64,000 nt of DNA from Lineolata rhizophorae. Its lineage: Eukaryota; Ascomycota; Dothideomycetes; Lineolatales; Lineolataceae. Position 1 is the first letter of the stretch; each line of letters starts with the position of its first letter. A program made the translations under genes and the position numbers. Of the stretch, positions 23,259 to 35,640 are shown one piece after another. The stretch spans positions 207,024 to 271,023 of the forward strand of contig MU001697.1 in assembly GCA_010093515.1 (NCBI GenBank), read 5' to 3'. The notes under the pieces were generated by a model. It ran no database searches and was not told where the DNA came from. It saw only the letters and a program-made list of their open reading frames with translations.

Positions 23259-26200
23259 GTTGATAAGAAGAGGGCCTTGAAGGCCTCCCTAGGTTTTCCC
23301 GAGTCTGGAATTGTCGCGGTAGATCGATGGCCTCAATGGACAGTTCTAAGTTCCCTCGGTGAAACTACTTCGATGCCTAGATTCAATGTTGCGATCCGGG
23401 TAAGTCAGGTCAGATGCTTTGCTAATAATCGGCGACGACGCCGGCTTTTCAAGCGCCAGAGCAGATAACGAAAACCTTATTGTCGCCTCACATTCGTGGT
23501 TCTTTTAAGACGAACACGGGACAAGTTTTCCCCCTTTCCAGTAAACGTGTGCAGTCGAGGCTCAGACGAAAGCTCAGACGCTCCCAAGACAGCTCCGCCC
23601 GGCTTCGGGGCACAACCGTGGCTTAAAAGTCGAAGCTGAGTTGCTGACAACAGGAAGAGCCGCTCAATGCAGAGAGTCTATGGAAATCTCCGAAAGGATT
23701 ATATTCCCAGCACCCGGTCTTCGCCTGCCCGCCAATGCTGTTTCCAATGCAGCCGTCGGTGTTGAAAGGAAACACAAGCGAACACTGCGGGCTATCAGGG
23801 ATAGTGGAGAGGCACTGTTTCAGAAAGGGGCGTGGCGCTAACGGGAACGCACGAGGAAGACCGCTGACTGCGGGTCGATGATTCCCGTTTGAGCTGTGGC
23901 GTTGATCCGCGCCCTTTAGGCTTTGACGCTCGGACTCGCTTGCACCGCCCCAATCCGCCGCGTCAACCAGCAAGTCCCTGGCCTTTGCAGCGGAGCAATT
24001 TGGCAACAAGTGGACGACGGCCTTTGTTGAACGGGGAGCCCTCGCGACCTCTTCCGTGAGCGGTTAGACAGGTTCGCGAGCGTATGCGAAGACAACCTGC
24101 CCTGCCTGCCGAGGCTTTTCTGGAGTCGCGCAGGCGGATACGTCGATACGGTGATGTCACGCGTCGGCGGAGCTGGATCGCCCAACGGCGGCGCGGTCGC
24201 GGGTCTGGCGGAAGGGGACGGAGGCAGCGGGTATGCCAAAGCGATTAGACGCTGAGCGAGTTCGTCGCCAAATCAAGGGCAAAACTGGAGATAGGTACGT
24301 CCACGAGCATACTGCTACTCCGGGTCCACGATGGCTGCGGTCCTGCTCACCCAGGCGCTTGGACCATCTTGTCGTTCCTAACCAGCAGATCTCAAGACGT
24401 TTCGATTCGCTCAAGCTCGTTCCACCTAATCCAAACTCGAGTGAATGGTCCTGTAAGGTAGTAGCAGTCAGCGAAGGACTGCGGAATAGCACGAAGCCCT
24501 ACGTTCTATTCAATGCCACTACTCACGCCCTGCTGTGACTCGACTACAACGACATCGTAACGCATGTCCTCGTGCCCTATTTACGAGGACTCGATTGTTT
24601 ATTTCGTCGGAACTATTCCGGGACGCAAAAGTTTGCCGAGGAGCGTGCCAGCTGAATTCTGACCTGAATTGATGGGACCTTTCGGGACCCACTCTCACGA
24701 TGTGGCGCGGCGAACTTTCGAATCATTTCTGTTTCGCCGTACGGCATCTACATGAAGAGAAGTGAAGAAAATTGCGCCAGACCTCTAAAGTGGAGCTCAC
24801 CACGTAGGGCCAAGTCTGTGGAGAACGGTAAGCCTGAGGTAGCTCTGCTCTCATATCACCCTCGAAACCCATTGCAACATTTGTTGGGATCAATAACCCC
24901 TTGCCGTTTATTCTTCTCTTATTGTGTCTCTATATATTTATTGCTCTTAATAGATGCTTCCAACGACGATACTTCCGCTTGAGACCCACGAACTACAGTA
25001 CTTGCCATTCGTACAGCGGCGAGGGAGCCCGACGGGAAGTTTCTTCCTACTACAAAGGTCATTCCTGAGAAAGCCCTTTAATCCACCACCCGCGACGGCG
25101 ATATGTATATTGTCCGTACCTAGTCGAAATCATGTAAGTCTATGCACCCACCTGATCCTCTCATGTATCTCAATTCGGTGGATCAAGTTAGAGAAAAATC
25201 CCCCCAGATCACGACCGCCATATGGAGTCTGGCATTAACCAACTTCTTTATTATAGGTTCTCTGTATACTGCCTTCCTGCATCACTACTTGCAGTGAAGA
25301 GCACCGATAGAAAGTCTGCAGACTACATGCGTACAAGCAAGTTTTAGACTACTACGTAAAGCGTAAACTGCAGACACCGCCCCATGAGAAGTCCAAGATA
25401 AGCGTTCTACCCTAAAAGCGCAAGTCTATAGTGACGCCTCAAAGGTCTCCGGAATTTACCCTCGTGGTGAGGCCTAGATAGGCCACCGGCCCTCAACGAA
25501 GTGCACAATTGCGAGCAAAGGATTCTTGAATCTTGTGGGTGTTTCCGTTTGGTGTGGGCCCAGCTGAGAGATGGGTGCAGGACTTGTGGGCGATGCTTAG
25601 ACATGAGAACGGGCAGCTCTGAAGCTGAAGCCGACGGGCCAAAAAGCGAGCGCCTGCAAAACAGCTTCAGAAAATGCACTAGCTCTCTACTCACAGGGCT
25701 CCAAACGGCAACGCTCGGCCTATGAGTAAAACAGAGTAAGTTCAAAGAGAATTCACACAAACCTCTAGATACGAGAGTCACGTTCGCAGAAGCCCGTGTA
25801 AGTTAATAGCCACTCTCCTTCGCTGAGCGTCTTTTGCCGCTACTAGATTTTGTGGTGCTCAAATACAGATACAGACATTTGATGGATAGCGAAGGTCACA
25901 TTCTCACTTAGCAAAGATGAGGCAGGGTCATTGTAGCGCAGGAGCACGCTGTACACATGTAGTGTACCGCCGCTGTTGCCCCGCCACAAAATGGAGGGGT
26001 CCGCATCTTGTAACCTTTCTCACTTGAAATTCGTGATCAAGCATCAACGCGCGACGAGATCCCATCGCCTCTACAACATTTACACGTCTATTCACTTCCC
26101 GAAACCTACTCAAAGAGCATACTGTAGCCGTTGAGACCGAGTAACCTATCGCATCAGCGCTTCTGCTTCTCCTTCAAGGTGAGTGGCTGCTTGGTTCTCC

Positions 26201-27235
26201 CGTTGTCCGTGGTAGCGGTCTAATCACTCAAGTCGCATGAATAATCCACCTTTGACGCACATTGATTATTCTGCCTCTGGACTCAAGCTCGGAAGAAACC
26301 CTGACCGACGGCTTCGTCTAAACAAAATCTTCGACATCACGATAGCAAATCAGCATCCGACCCAACGAAATAATCATCAGGCTCGTTCCTCCTTTGCGCT
26401 GCGCACCGTTACTTTACCTCGTCGCATAAGTCACACGCTACATGTTCATTCAAAGGCGCAGAAGCGTGCCTCTAAAAATTGACTGCTTCTTTGGCTTTTG
26501 TACAAATACGTTCCGCAGGAAAGGTGAATATCAAGATGACCGTCTGAGCAAGCCGCATGGCTGACTATATTTGTATAGTTTGTGGCCATGTCTTTCTCCC
26601 TCAACTCGGATTCCTCCTCTACTGTTATATTTTTCTACTTTATTATTGATCTTTTGAGCTTCGGGTATAGGCCTACAATTAGGTAACGTTAAAATTTTCT
26701 AGTATTAGAAACTCTTAGACTCTATTTTTGGTCCGTAAATTTAGAAGATAATATCCAGTTGCTTAGTATGGTTGGCTTGTATCCGGAGGCTTTTGACCCA
26801 GTACTGTACGCTGAACACTTAGTCCAACAGGCGAATAAAACATCTTGGCCATGAGGTTGGCCTTGCTGGCAAGACGTCTTGACGTGAAAGGTCTACCAAG
26901 TAATCGGGGAAATTCGCGCATCACATGTGCCAAGGCCCACAAAGGTAATCCGAACCTTGTCGAAAAATGCGCTAACGCACCGTGTCTTTTGCTGCGCCAC
27001 GATAGAAATGGATGGACAGCTGGAATGTTGTCATTTGAGAGGATGCAACGCCGATCGCATATTCATGTGAAGCCTGCATCCAAAAATCCCTCAAACCAAC
27101 GCTGACGATAAGTTGGTTACCCCTCCCCGCTTCAGTCTCGAACTTGAACGATAATACACTTATTCACTCAATACTGAATTTTGCGTCTAACATAACTTAG
27201 TGGCAAGCCCAAATTTGTAAAAAAATTTGAGCGCC
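23259..27235. other. 4-kb gene-free stretch before trk1
   Basis: The sequence here is clearly less GC-rich than the block to the left. Short frames (for example 24233-24538 and 24954-25238 on +) have no recognised domain. An AT-rich patch lies at about 26.55-26.8 kb. No RNA gene or transposon ends were recognised. It presumably holds the arrestin and trk1 upstream regions. Confidence 0.55.
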
Positions 27236-30136
27236 ATGAAACTTCGATTGAGTTTCATCCGGCTCCATTGTGCGTCCCTCTGCATCCTCCCAAAGGCTTT
27301 TCTGGCCTAACATAGGATTTGAATTTAGATGCGTACATTATCTTCCTGGGGCTGGTTGGGATGATTGTTATCCTTCCTCAACAAAATATGGCAGCGATCG
27401 ATGCTTTCTTCTTCGGCTGCAGCGCTGCAACAATGTCCGGATTGAACACGTTCGTACTTTTTCTCTCTAGGCAAACCGACTCTAGCCCTGGTCAAGGTTA
27501 AATGTGAAATTAGGATCGATCTCAATAGCATCAAGCTATATCAACAACTTGTGCTATATTTTATTCCGATGTTGGCGACGCCGGCTTTGATCAACACGGC
27601 GGTCGTACTCGTCCGCCTGCAATGGTTCGAAAGGAAGTTCAAACACATTGGTAATACTTTTAGATCATCGAAGAACTATGCAGATGCTTACCATAGTCTA
27701 GTTAGCCTATCACGCCTCCAGCCAGGTAGCAGATCACGTCCACGAACCTCTGCAAGCGATTACGAACAAATAGAACGCGGAGTCGAGGGGCGAGAAATTA
27801 GAGTCCTTCATCCCGAAGGCAGGACGATCGGCTCAACAGACGAGAATGGTATAAGGCAAAGAACAAGGCCATCTAAAGGAGGTTCACCGGCAGGTGAACG
27901 AGAGTCTGCCGATCTTTCAAAGCAAGATGAAAGCATCTCTAAGGCGAAAGCGACGGAAGAAGTTTGTGGAGACAATCCTATCATTCCAGCTCCGACGATT
28001 CCGCTAGTGGAAGGCGAAACTCTCTCGACGGAAAAGGAACCCACCCACATTCGGTTTGCTTCCGCTGAAACCCATCGTTCTGAGAAGACAATTAGGGTGC
28101 CAGGGCCAAGAGAAGTCGAAAAAGGTTCGTTTTAGGCCTTAGCCAATCACGAAAAGAGGGTCTTACTAACTGGATTCCTAATGCGAAGGCCACACTATCC
28201 AAGAAATCCACGAAAATGAGGGCGAGGCCGATAGTGGTGCTGATGACGATGGTGATCGGGGTAGCGTCGTCCTCAGTCCTCGCAATGCCTGATTAATATG
28301 GCACTGGCTAACACCTCGAGAAGTGGCCGTGTCCAAGACAGTTAGTCGTGAGAGTTTGCACCATTCAGAGCGGCGTACGGGTCCAAACATTGGCAGAATT
28401 CTTCCGAGCGCCATGTCAATTGAGCGAGCTACTTCCTCGGCGTTTGTCATGGGCGGAATTTCGAGGCACGACACTAGCCATCAGAGCCCCCGGGGCGGCA
28501 ATACTAGAGAACCATCTCCAGTGCCGTATCTTTCGTACCGGCCTATCGTAGGAAGGAACTCCCAGTTCAAAGACCTGACTCGAGAGCAAAGAGAGGAACT
28601 TGGCGGCATCGAGTACCGAAGTCTGAAGCTTTTGGCAAAGATTCTTATTGGTAAGCAATTTATCTGTTTTGCATCGCCAAGATTAAAACTCGAAATAATT
28701 AATCCTTAGGGTACTATGTTGGCTTCCATCTGTTTGGTGCCATCTGTCTGATCCCTTGGATCCACCGCGCTGCGTCTCAATACCAAGAGTATCTTGTGCA
28801 AATGGGCCAAAATCGCACATGGTGGTAAGTATGCCTAGCGTGTCCTCGAAAAGCGCTGATACATAGCGGTGAGTTAGGGCAATCTTTTCATCGATGACGA
28901 CATTCAACAATCTTGGATTTACGGTTACACCGGACTCAATGGCCCACTACAGGACTGCTGTCTTTCCCTTACTCGTAATGACCTTTTTGATATACATCGG
29001 AAACACTTGTTATCCCCTGATGCTTAGGTTGAGCATTTGGATATTCTTCAAGCTCACACCGCGGAAATCGTCTGTCCGAGAACCTCTCAATTTTCTATTG
29101 GACCATCCGAGGCGTTGTTATACGTTACTCTTTCCTCGAGGTCCAACGTGGATGCTCTTTTGGATCCTGTTTGCCTTAAACCTTCTCGATATTGTCTTGC
29201 TGATTGTTCTGGATCTTAACAATCCGGAAGTCAATTCCCTTCCTGCCGGGTACAGAATAGTTGCCGCAATCTTTCAGGCTGCATCTTCCCGAACAGCCGG
29301 CACGTCGACTTTCAACATCGGGAACATTCATCCGGCTGCCCAGTTCAGCTTGCTTGGTACGCCTTCGATTTCGGCTTTGCAATTGGGAGGTTGTTAACAC
29401 TCGGTTAGTGATGATGTATATCTCATCCTATCCGATTTCAATGAGCATCCGAAGGTAGTTGTTACTATGGCACTGTCATTTATTTATTCTAACGCACTGT
29501 CAGAACCAACATTTATGAAGAAACCTCGCTCGGGATTTACGAAACTTCCGAGGATGTTGATGAATCAAGTCACGCGTCGTTTGTTACCATGCATTTGAAG
29601 AAGCAGCTTGCTTTTGACTTATGGTACATGTTCATCGGAGTGTTTGTCATCTGTATTGCAGAAGGCGGACGCATTGCGGCTCGAGATGACTATGTAAGCG
29701 TCCAGTCGTTGGTATCGAATCGTGGACTAAAATATCCGCAGGCATTTCAAGTCTTCACTGTCTTCTTTGAAGTCGTTTCTGCCTAGTATGTCTGCTTCCG
29801 AAACCCAGGATTCTTAGTCCTTTTCGCTCACATACATTTCTAGCGGCAATGTCGGCCTCAGTCTAGGTTATCCGACCGTCAACACGTCGTTAAGCGGTGA
29901 ATTCACTACGTTGAGCAAGGTGGTAATTTGCGCAATGATGATTCGTGGCCGTCATAGAGGACTACCGTATGAATTAGATCGGGCGGTAAGCTGACCCTAG
30001 ATTTTAGGAGTTGCGCTTGTTTGCGTGTTCTAACACTGCCTAGATATTGCTTCCGAGCGAAAGACTCGAACGACTAGACACCGGCGAGGTTAATGGATCC
30101 CCGAGAATTTCTATCCACAGTCCTCATGTGGAATAA
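27236..30136 (+). CDS. trk1: TRK-family potassium uptake transporter
   Basis: Plasma-membrane K+ transporter of the fungal TRK/HKT superfamily. Twelve exons: 27236-27269, 27329-27449, 27514-28124, 28189-28260, 28321-28650, 28710-28824, 28878-29356, 29409-29454, 29504-29693, 29742-29785, 29844-29985 and 30044-30136. They give 758 residues in one frame. All four pore segments with their filter Gly are present: AATMSGLNT, TFNNLGFTVTP, SRTAGTSTFN and SAYGNVGLSLGYP. Family blocks such as FIRLHYAYIIF, LLDHPRRCYTLLFP, QFSLLVMMYISSYP and GRHRGLPYELDRA are intact. The long hydrophilic loop in exons 3-5 sits where the family has its variable loop. The 60-nt intron at 28261-28320 removes an in-frame stop and has a GGCTAAC branch site. 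No lesion is visible. Confidence 0.92.
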
Positions 30137-31195
30137 GTGAGATTCTCGGCTTACATTTTTTGACACTTTAAAAGGATGGAAGCCGACTTATGAACCCGAT
30201 TTTCTGCAATTCGCATATCGGGTCTGACTTTGGGTGGCAGATTCCAAACTAATGAGTAACTTTTGATCTGTTGGTGTGAGAGCCTTTTCTTTCTTTCCAT
30301 CTTCTGCCTCTCCTTTCTGTTGTATCTCGCTGTCTCGAGATTGAAGCAATTCGATACGCTGAATTCAACCCAATGCCCTTCGTGTATACTCGCACCTACT
30401 TTATGCAGGAGAACTCGCTAAACTATGTAAACACCCCTGCAAGTTTTTCTTATCTTGATTGGTCACATGTTCACATGGCCTATCCCATCAAAGTTTATCT
30501 TCCTCTTCTTGCAAGGCATGAGCATGGTTGAGAAAGGATGGAGACAAGCATAGGGCGAGGAGTGGCTAGAGAATGTGGTAGAAGGTGAAAAGGGGAAAAG
30601 GAAGTTGTAAGAATGTATTATTCTGCGCAGTTAAAAACGCCTGTCACTCCTCGGTCCTTCCCTTACTTTCTCTTTTCATTGCTATTGCCGATGAAGCCAG
30701 TCAGATGCCACATTGGCCAAGAGCAGCGAGTCGAGGCACCGGCTTGGCAGGTCTGACACGACTCAATTTTTAAGGTCCTGCACAACTTAGATCTAACGAT
30801 AATGGACGGACTTGGCATCGTATCGGCAGTTAAGTCCAACTTGACCTTGCAATTGCCGACAGGATCCTTCGCTAGTCAAGACAAGGCCCTCATCCCCCTC
30901 TTGGAGCGTTCGAGGCGCTATCGCCGGCTGGGACTATGTTGCCGGGGCCCGCGACTCATTTCCCCACAACACCAAGACGCCGCCAAAACCTGGGGATCCG
31001 AGGAAGTCTTCTTGGCACCTTGGCGCTGGACGGCAATTCTACCGAGAGTTTTCTTGCAACGATCTAGGGGATCCGGTACCCTCGTTTATATAAACTAGGC
31101 TCGTGACTCCCCCATGCAACCCCTCCGATCTACGTCCTGCCATCTTCCGTCGGACCACGCCGCCCTGAGTGTCCTCACCACCGCACTCTTCCATA
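30137..31195. promoter_or_regulatory. Intergenic region upstream of the sugar transporter
   Basis: About 1.06 kb between the trk1 stop and the transporter start, both on +. It ends in a TATA box and a pyrimidine-rich leader. No other gene is seen. Confidence 0.6.
31087..31093 (+). promoter_or_regulatory. TATA box of the MFS sugar transporter
   Basis: TATATAA lies about 105 bp before the transporter ATG at 31196, a normal distance for a fungal core promoter. TATA-containing promoters often belong to inducible genes. Confidence 0.55.
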
Positions 31196-33170
31196 ATGTC
31201 CCGAGAGAAAGAACTCACCATTCGCGAAAATTGGAAATGCTTTGTGGCATGCTCCATTATCATCCTCGCCCCATTTCAATATGGCCGTGGGTTCCGATTA
31301 CCGTGTGTCCTATTCTCACGCTGATGAAACTACTCAGTTGATTTCGGTATGATTGGCGGTTTACAGGCTATGCCTGGTTTCCTTAAGGTAATTTCTATCT
31401 AGTCATTGCTCTCTTCTGCCTATGCTATTACTCTAACTTGTCGCTTGTGTAGGTTTTCGGGCATGAAGCTCCGGAGACTCCTCTTGGATGGAATATCGAC
31501 ACGGTTCGACAGCAACTCATATCCTCTCTTATGACGCTCGGTGCTTTCATCACGAGCGCGTCAGCAGGTATACAAGCTCTTGCGAACCCTAAACTTAGCC
31601 TCAAATCTGACATTACTAGGCGTCATTGCTAAGTGGCTTGGGCGTCGCGCCTGCCTCTGGCTAGCTTCCGCACTTTGCGCGGTAGCTAACATTATGATGA
31701 TGACGACCACTGATATAGGTGCCCTTTACGTTGGCCGTTTCATAATCGGATGCTCGAACGGATATTTCGTGACATTCTCTCAGCTATACCTCCAGGAATG
31801 CAGCCCAGCTAAATATCGCGGTCTGTTCCTCACCGGGTACCAGTTCTTCACGAGCTTCGTATGTTCCTCTGTCCTACTACACACTTCCAGTCCGTTCTAT
31901 ACTAAGATTAAATTGCCCAGGGAACTCTTATCGGGACTGTTGTCGATAACGAGACTGCGACCTTCATGGACAAGAGCGCCTATCTCATCCCTCTTGGAGT
32001 CATATACATTCTTCCGGCGATAATGACGGTCGCCATGTTCTTCATTCCCGAGTCTCCACGCTGGCTTCTCGCCCATAACAAGCCCGAGCAGGCCCGCAGA
32101 TCACTGCTCTGGCTTCGGCCGTCCGAGGAGCAAGCTGAACGTGAGCTCGTCGAGATCCAGACTGCGTTAGAGATTGAGCAGCGCCATGCAACTGGCAACT
32201 CGCTCATGCAATTGATCAACAACCCAGTCGACAGACGCCGCACGGGTCTATGTCTTGGCGCAGTCGGCTGCCAGGCTGCATCCGGGGCCATGTTTATCAT
32301 TGGTATGCTTTTTATTTGCCTCTGTGAGGTTAGAGAAAAAAAAAAAGAAGAAAAAAGGGAGGCTGACGTATGAACAGCCTACAAGACTTACTTCCTAGGT
32401 ATGGCCGGAGCGGATGATCCGTTCCTGTACTCTGTCGTCCTCTCGGTTGGAGGTTGTGTCGTCATTATCCTAAATAGTTTTGTCGTCGTGCGGTATGGTC
32501 GCCGCAGATACTTTCTCGGAACGGGCCTGGCTGTTTGCGGCTTTGCTCAGCTTATCATCGCTATTGTCTATGACAAGAATCCCGGCTCTGCATCCACCGG
32601 CAAATCCATCGTCGGTCTGAGCGCCGTATACATGGTCGTCTATAGCGGTGCCGTGGCTCCGTATGCTTGGCTGTCCGGTGGCGAGATGCCCAGCCAAAGA
32701 CTGCGGTCGTACACGTTTGGCTTGTCTGCCGCGCTCGGCTTCCTCGGGGCTTGGCTGGCGACATTCACAGCGCCGTACTTTATTAATCCGGATTCGCTTG
32801 ATTGGGGGTAAGTGGTTATTTCGAGCCGGTTTGAAGGTATCGACTAACAGTTGACTTGAAGTCCTCGGTACGGCTACATCTGGTTCCCGTCTTGCATCGT
32901 CACTTCAATCTGGGTTTTCATGTTTCTCCCAGAGACCAAAGGGAGAACCCTCGAACAAATCAACGAGATGGTAAGCATCATAGGCTTGTCGGCAATTTTA
33001 TCTTGAATGCTGACTAGTATCAGTTCGAGAAACGCGTCTCGGCCTGGAAGTTCCACTCGTACCAGTGCACTAGCATCGGAGAGGCCGAGGAACAAGACCC
33101 AAAGAAGAGCTTGGAGGAGACTGTCATGGAAGAAAAAATACCGGCTAAAGAATCTATGACGACTGTCTAA
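31196..33170 (+). CDS. MFS sugar transporter (sugar porter family)
   Basis: Twelve-helix major-facilitator permease of the sugar porter family, probably at the plasma membrane. Exons 31196-31286, 31338-31387, 31453-31567, 31620-31858, 31921-32302, 32378-32807, 32862-32970 and 33024-33170 give 520 residues. Signature elements are KWLGRRACLWLAS after helix 2, GRFIIGCSNGY, PESPRWLLAHNKPEQARRSL before the central loop, VVRYGRRRYFLGTG after helix 8 and PETKGRTLEQINEMF after helix 12. Branch sites such as GGCTGAC and GACTAAC support the introns. The sequence resembles alpha-glucoside or hexose permeases but I cannot name the substrate. Its position beside five oxidoreductases suggests it may import their substrate. 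Confidence 0.9.
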
Positions 33171-33456
33171 GAGCTGTGATATTGGATAAGTGTCCATTGG
33201 AGAATAATACCATTTCAAAACACAGTAATGCGGTCCTGTTGCAGGAAGATGGCGTGGCTTGACTATGTGAAACATGTCGAATGGATTGCGCGGAGACACT
33301 CAATCAGATCCTTAGTCGAACATAGTTCACATCATGAGTACAAGGTTAAACGGTATCACGTCATATTTTCATTCTGGAAGGAAAGCAGGAAATTCTAGTA
33401 GGTAGAGCAAAATAGTATTGCTATTGAATGAATCGAAGAATGCATTCACTGCGACC

Positions 33457-34466
33457 CTAAAGCATCAATCGACCGTTCATGAAGCCGCCATCAACCTCCC
33501 ACGAAACGCCGGTTACGAGACTTGCTCTGTTCCCGCTCAGGAACACAATCACATCAGCAACCTCCTCTGGCTCGGCCATTCTTCCCAATGGTGTATGCTT
33601 TTTTGCCACGATATCTTCATGGAATTTCAGTAGTTCCGGCGTTTGTCTAACCATCGGTGTGTTTATGATCCCTTCGGATACAAGCCGTTAGCACAATAAT
33701 GCAAAGACAGAAGAATAGGATAGCCAGCACGCTAGACTATACGTTCAAACCAGCTTTGGTAAGATCTATTGAGGGGGTCAAGCCATACCTGGCACAACAG
33801 CGTTGACCCTGACATTATTAGATGCATAGTCAAGTGCATCGCACTTGGTCAAAGCAAGGACTCCAGCTTTTGCAGCAGAGTAAGCAGCAGTGAGCGGTAA
33901 CGCAGTGTTCCCACATACGCTACTTATGTGAACAATGCTGCCCCTTTGGTCCCGAAACATTGGAATCACAGGCTCAGGATATGCTTCGGCGTCCAAACTT
34001 TGCTCTTTCATGACCTTCAGCCCCTCACGAGCGCACAGCCAAGCACCACGACAGTTGATCCGATTTTGGAGATCAAATTCTGATACCGCAAGCTCGGTGC
34101 TCGCAGGTGTCATAATATGGACGCCGGCACAATTTACCAGATAATCTAGGCGGTCGAAGTCGCGCCTGGCTTTTTGAAAAGCTTCTTCAATGCTATGTGC
34201 GGAAGTAAGATCGCACACATAAGTGTTGACTTTCAACGTTGAGGCAGACAGTTCTTGAAGTTCGTTTACTGTTTCCAGTAATCCTGTTTCGTTGATGTCC
34301 AATAAACCGATACTTGAGCATCCTGCCTCAACAAACGCGCCAGCGGCCGCACGCCCTATACCTGTTCCGCGGATATCAGCAAGTTGTATGATGACTGAGG
34401 CATTAAGTTGTTTGTACCAGATGCGGCGCCTGTTACTAAAGCAACTCCTGGAAGCGTGCTCAACAT
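33457..34466 (-). CDS. Short-chain dehydrogenase/reductase (SDR 1)
   Basis: Classical SDR oxidoreductase, cytosolic. Exons 34466-34418, 34361-33789 and 33671-33457 give 278 residues. The Rossmann glycine motif is VTGAASGIGRA near residues 11-21. An acidic residue in LLDIN at the end of strand 2 suggests NAD(H) preference. LVNCAGVHI is the NNAG-type motif with a Cys at the second position. HISSVCGN holds the catalytic Ser and AAYSAAKAG the YxxxK pair. The family tail NTPMVRQTPELL...VDGGFM is complete. The gene is intact and transcribed away from the ADH upstream. The substrate is unknown. Confidence 0.88.
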
Positions 34467-35640
34467 AGTACGAAATAGAATTATTGAATTGGTAGACCAA
34501 GAATGGAGCAAAAAAAAAAAATTTTTTTTTTCTTGGTTTTCTTGAGGTTTGTCATTTGTCGTGAGGCTAAGTATCATTTTATACTCTCCAGGATAGCACC
34601 TTCTACATCATCGGCCGGATCCATTACCGGGTTTAGGGAATTCTTATCTCCGCAAGCCGCCAAAATCTTCTGCCGAACTATCATAACTGCTCTACTTGCC
34701 CCTCATGAAATCGAGCGCTATTTCAGGTGATTTGTTAGTTTCAGGTGATATGCCGATCCCAGACGATTCGCCCATTCCAAGTTTTTGCGACCTTGGACTG
34801 ACGGCCACATCCACACTCAATATTCCAATGTTGAAAATTGGTTTCCTATTTTGTGACTTCCAACAGTTTCACAGCTTATCTATCTTCCCGGTGTTTCCTT
34901 CAGCTTTGACCACTGTGTGTACAAGAACTTGATAATGGCAATTTTGACCATTCGATCCTTCCTTTATAGAGACTGTACCATGTGAAGGAAATCGCCGCCG
35001 CAAAATTACATAGTTTGTGCACGCAGATACGTTTCCTACATACTCCCCTCTCTTTCACTCTACTTGATACAAGCGTATTCCTCTTATACAAATTTCCAGT
35101 TGATGCACCATATACAGCCCAAATAACTATTGAATGGGCAAGTAGTGAGGCTTCAAAAGCGCTATGAACGTGGAATTGAAGAACTAGACTAAATGACGAC
35201 CGGATATTAAGAACTTTAGCAGTAATGTGTTTCTGAAGGATTATGAAAAGATTTGTGAAGGGAGTCCGTGAGACAGAGAGGGCGCATTGCTTGCTTTTTT
35301 TGTCTGCACAATCAGATGACTACCATGAACTCTCCATTGGAACTATCCAATTACAAGTAGCAAGTCTACTATGGATTAGCGAAGCTACAGTTTGTCGAGT
35401 GAATCACAGATGGCGTACAGAACGATTTCCGTCAATTTAGGAGTAGTTTCTCACGTAGTGTGGGCACTTGAAGGTTCACACAGAAGCTGACAGAAACAGT
35501 GTTGGGTTGGAAATGGAGCAGGGGCCCCTTGTCCACGTAAAGAAGCACTTTGAGTTCGCTTGTCTATACACGTGATGTGTAGGTTAACGAAGCATCATGT
35601 GAGACATTCCTTCCAGTACGCAATCCTCAATCGGGCAAAA
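34467..35640. other. Gene-free stretch between SDR 1 and the ADH relic
   Basis: About 1.2 kb of AT-richer sequence upstream of SDR 1, including an A/T homopolymer pair near 34.51-34.53 kb. No gene recognised. Confidence 0.55.

Noticed and set aside
24954-25238. 94-codon + strand frame after a TATA-like stretch
   Set aside because: No domain, no coding-like composition and no splice partners nearby.
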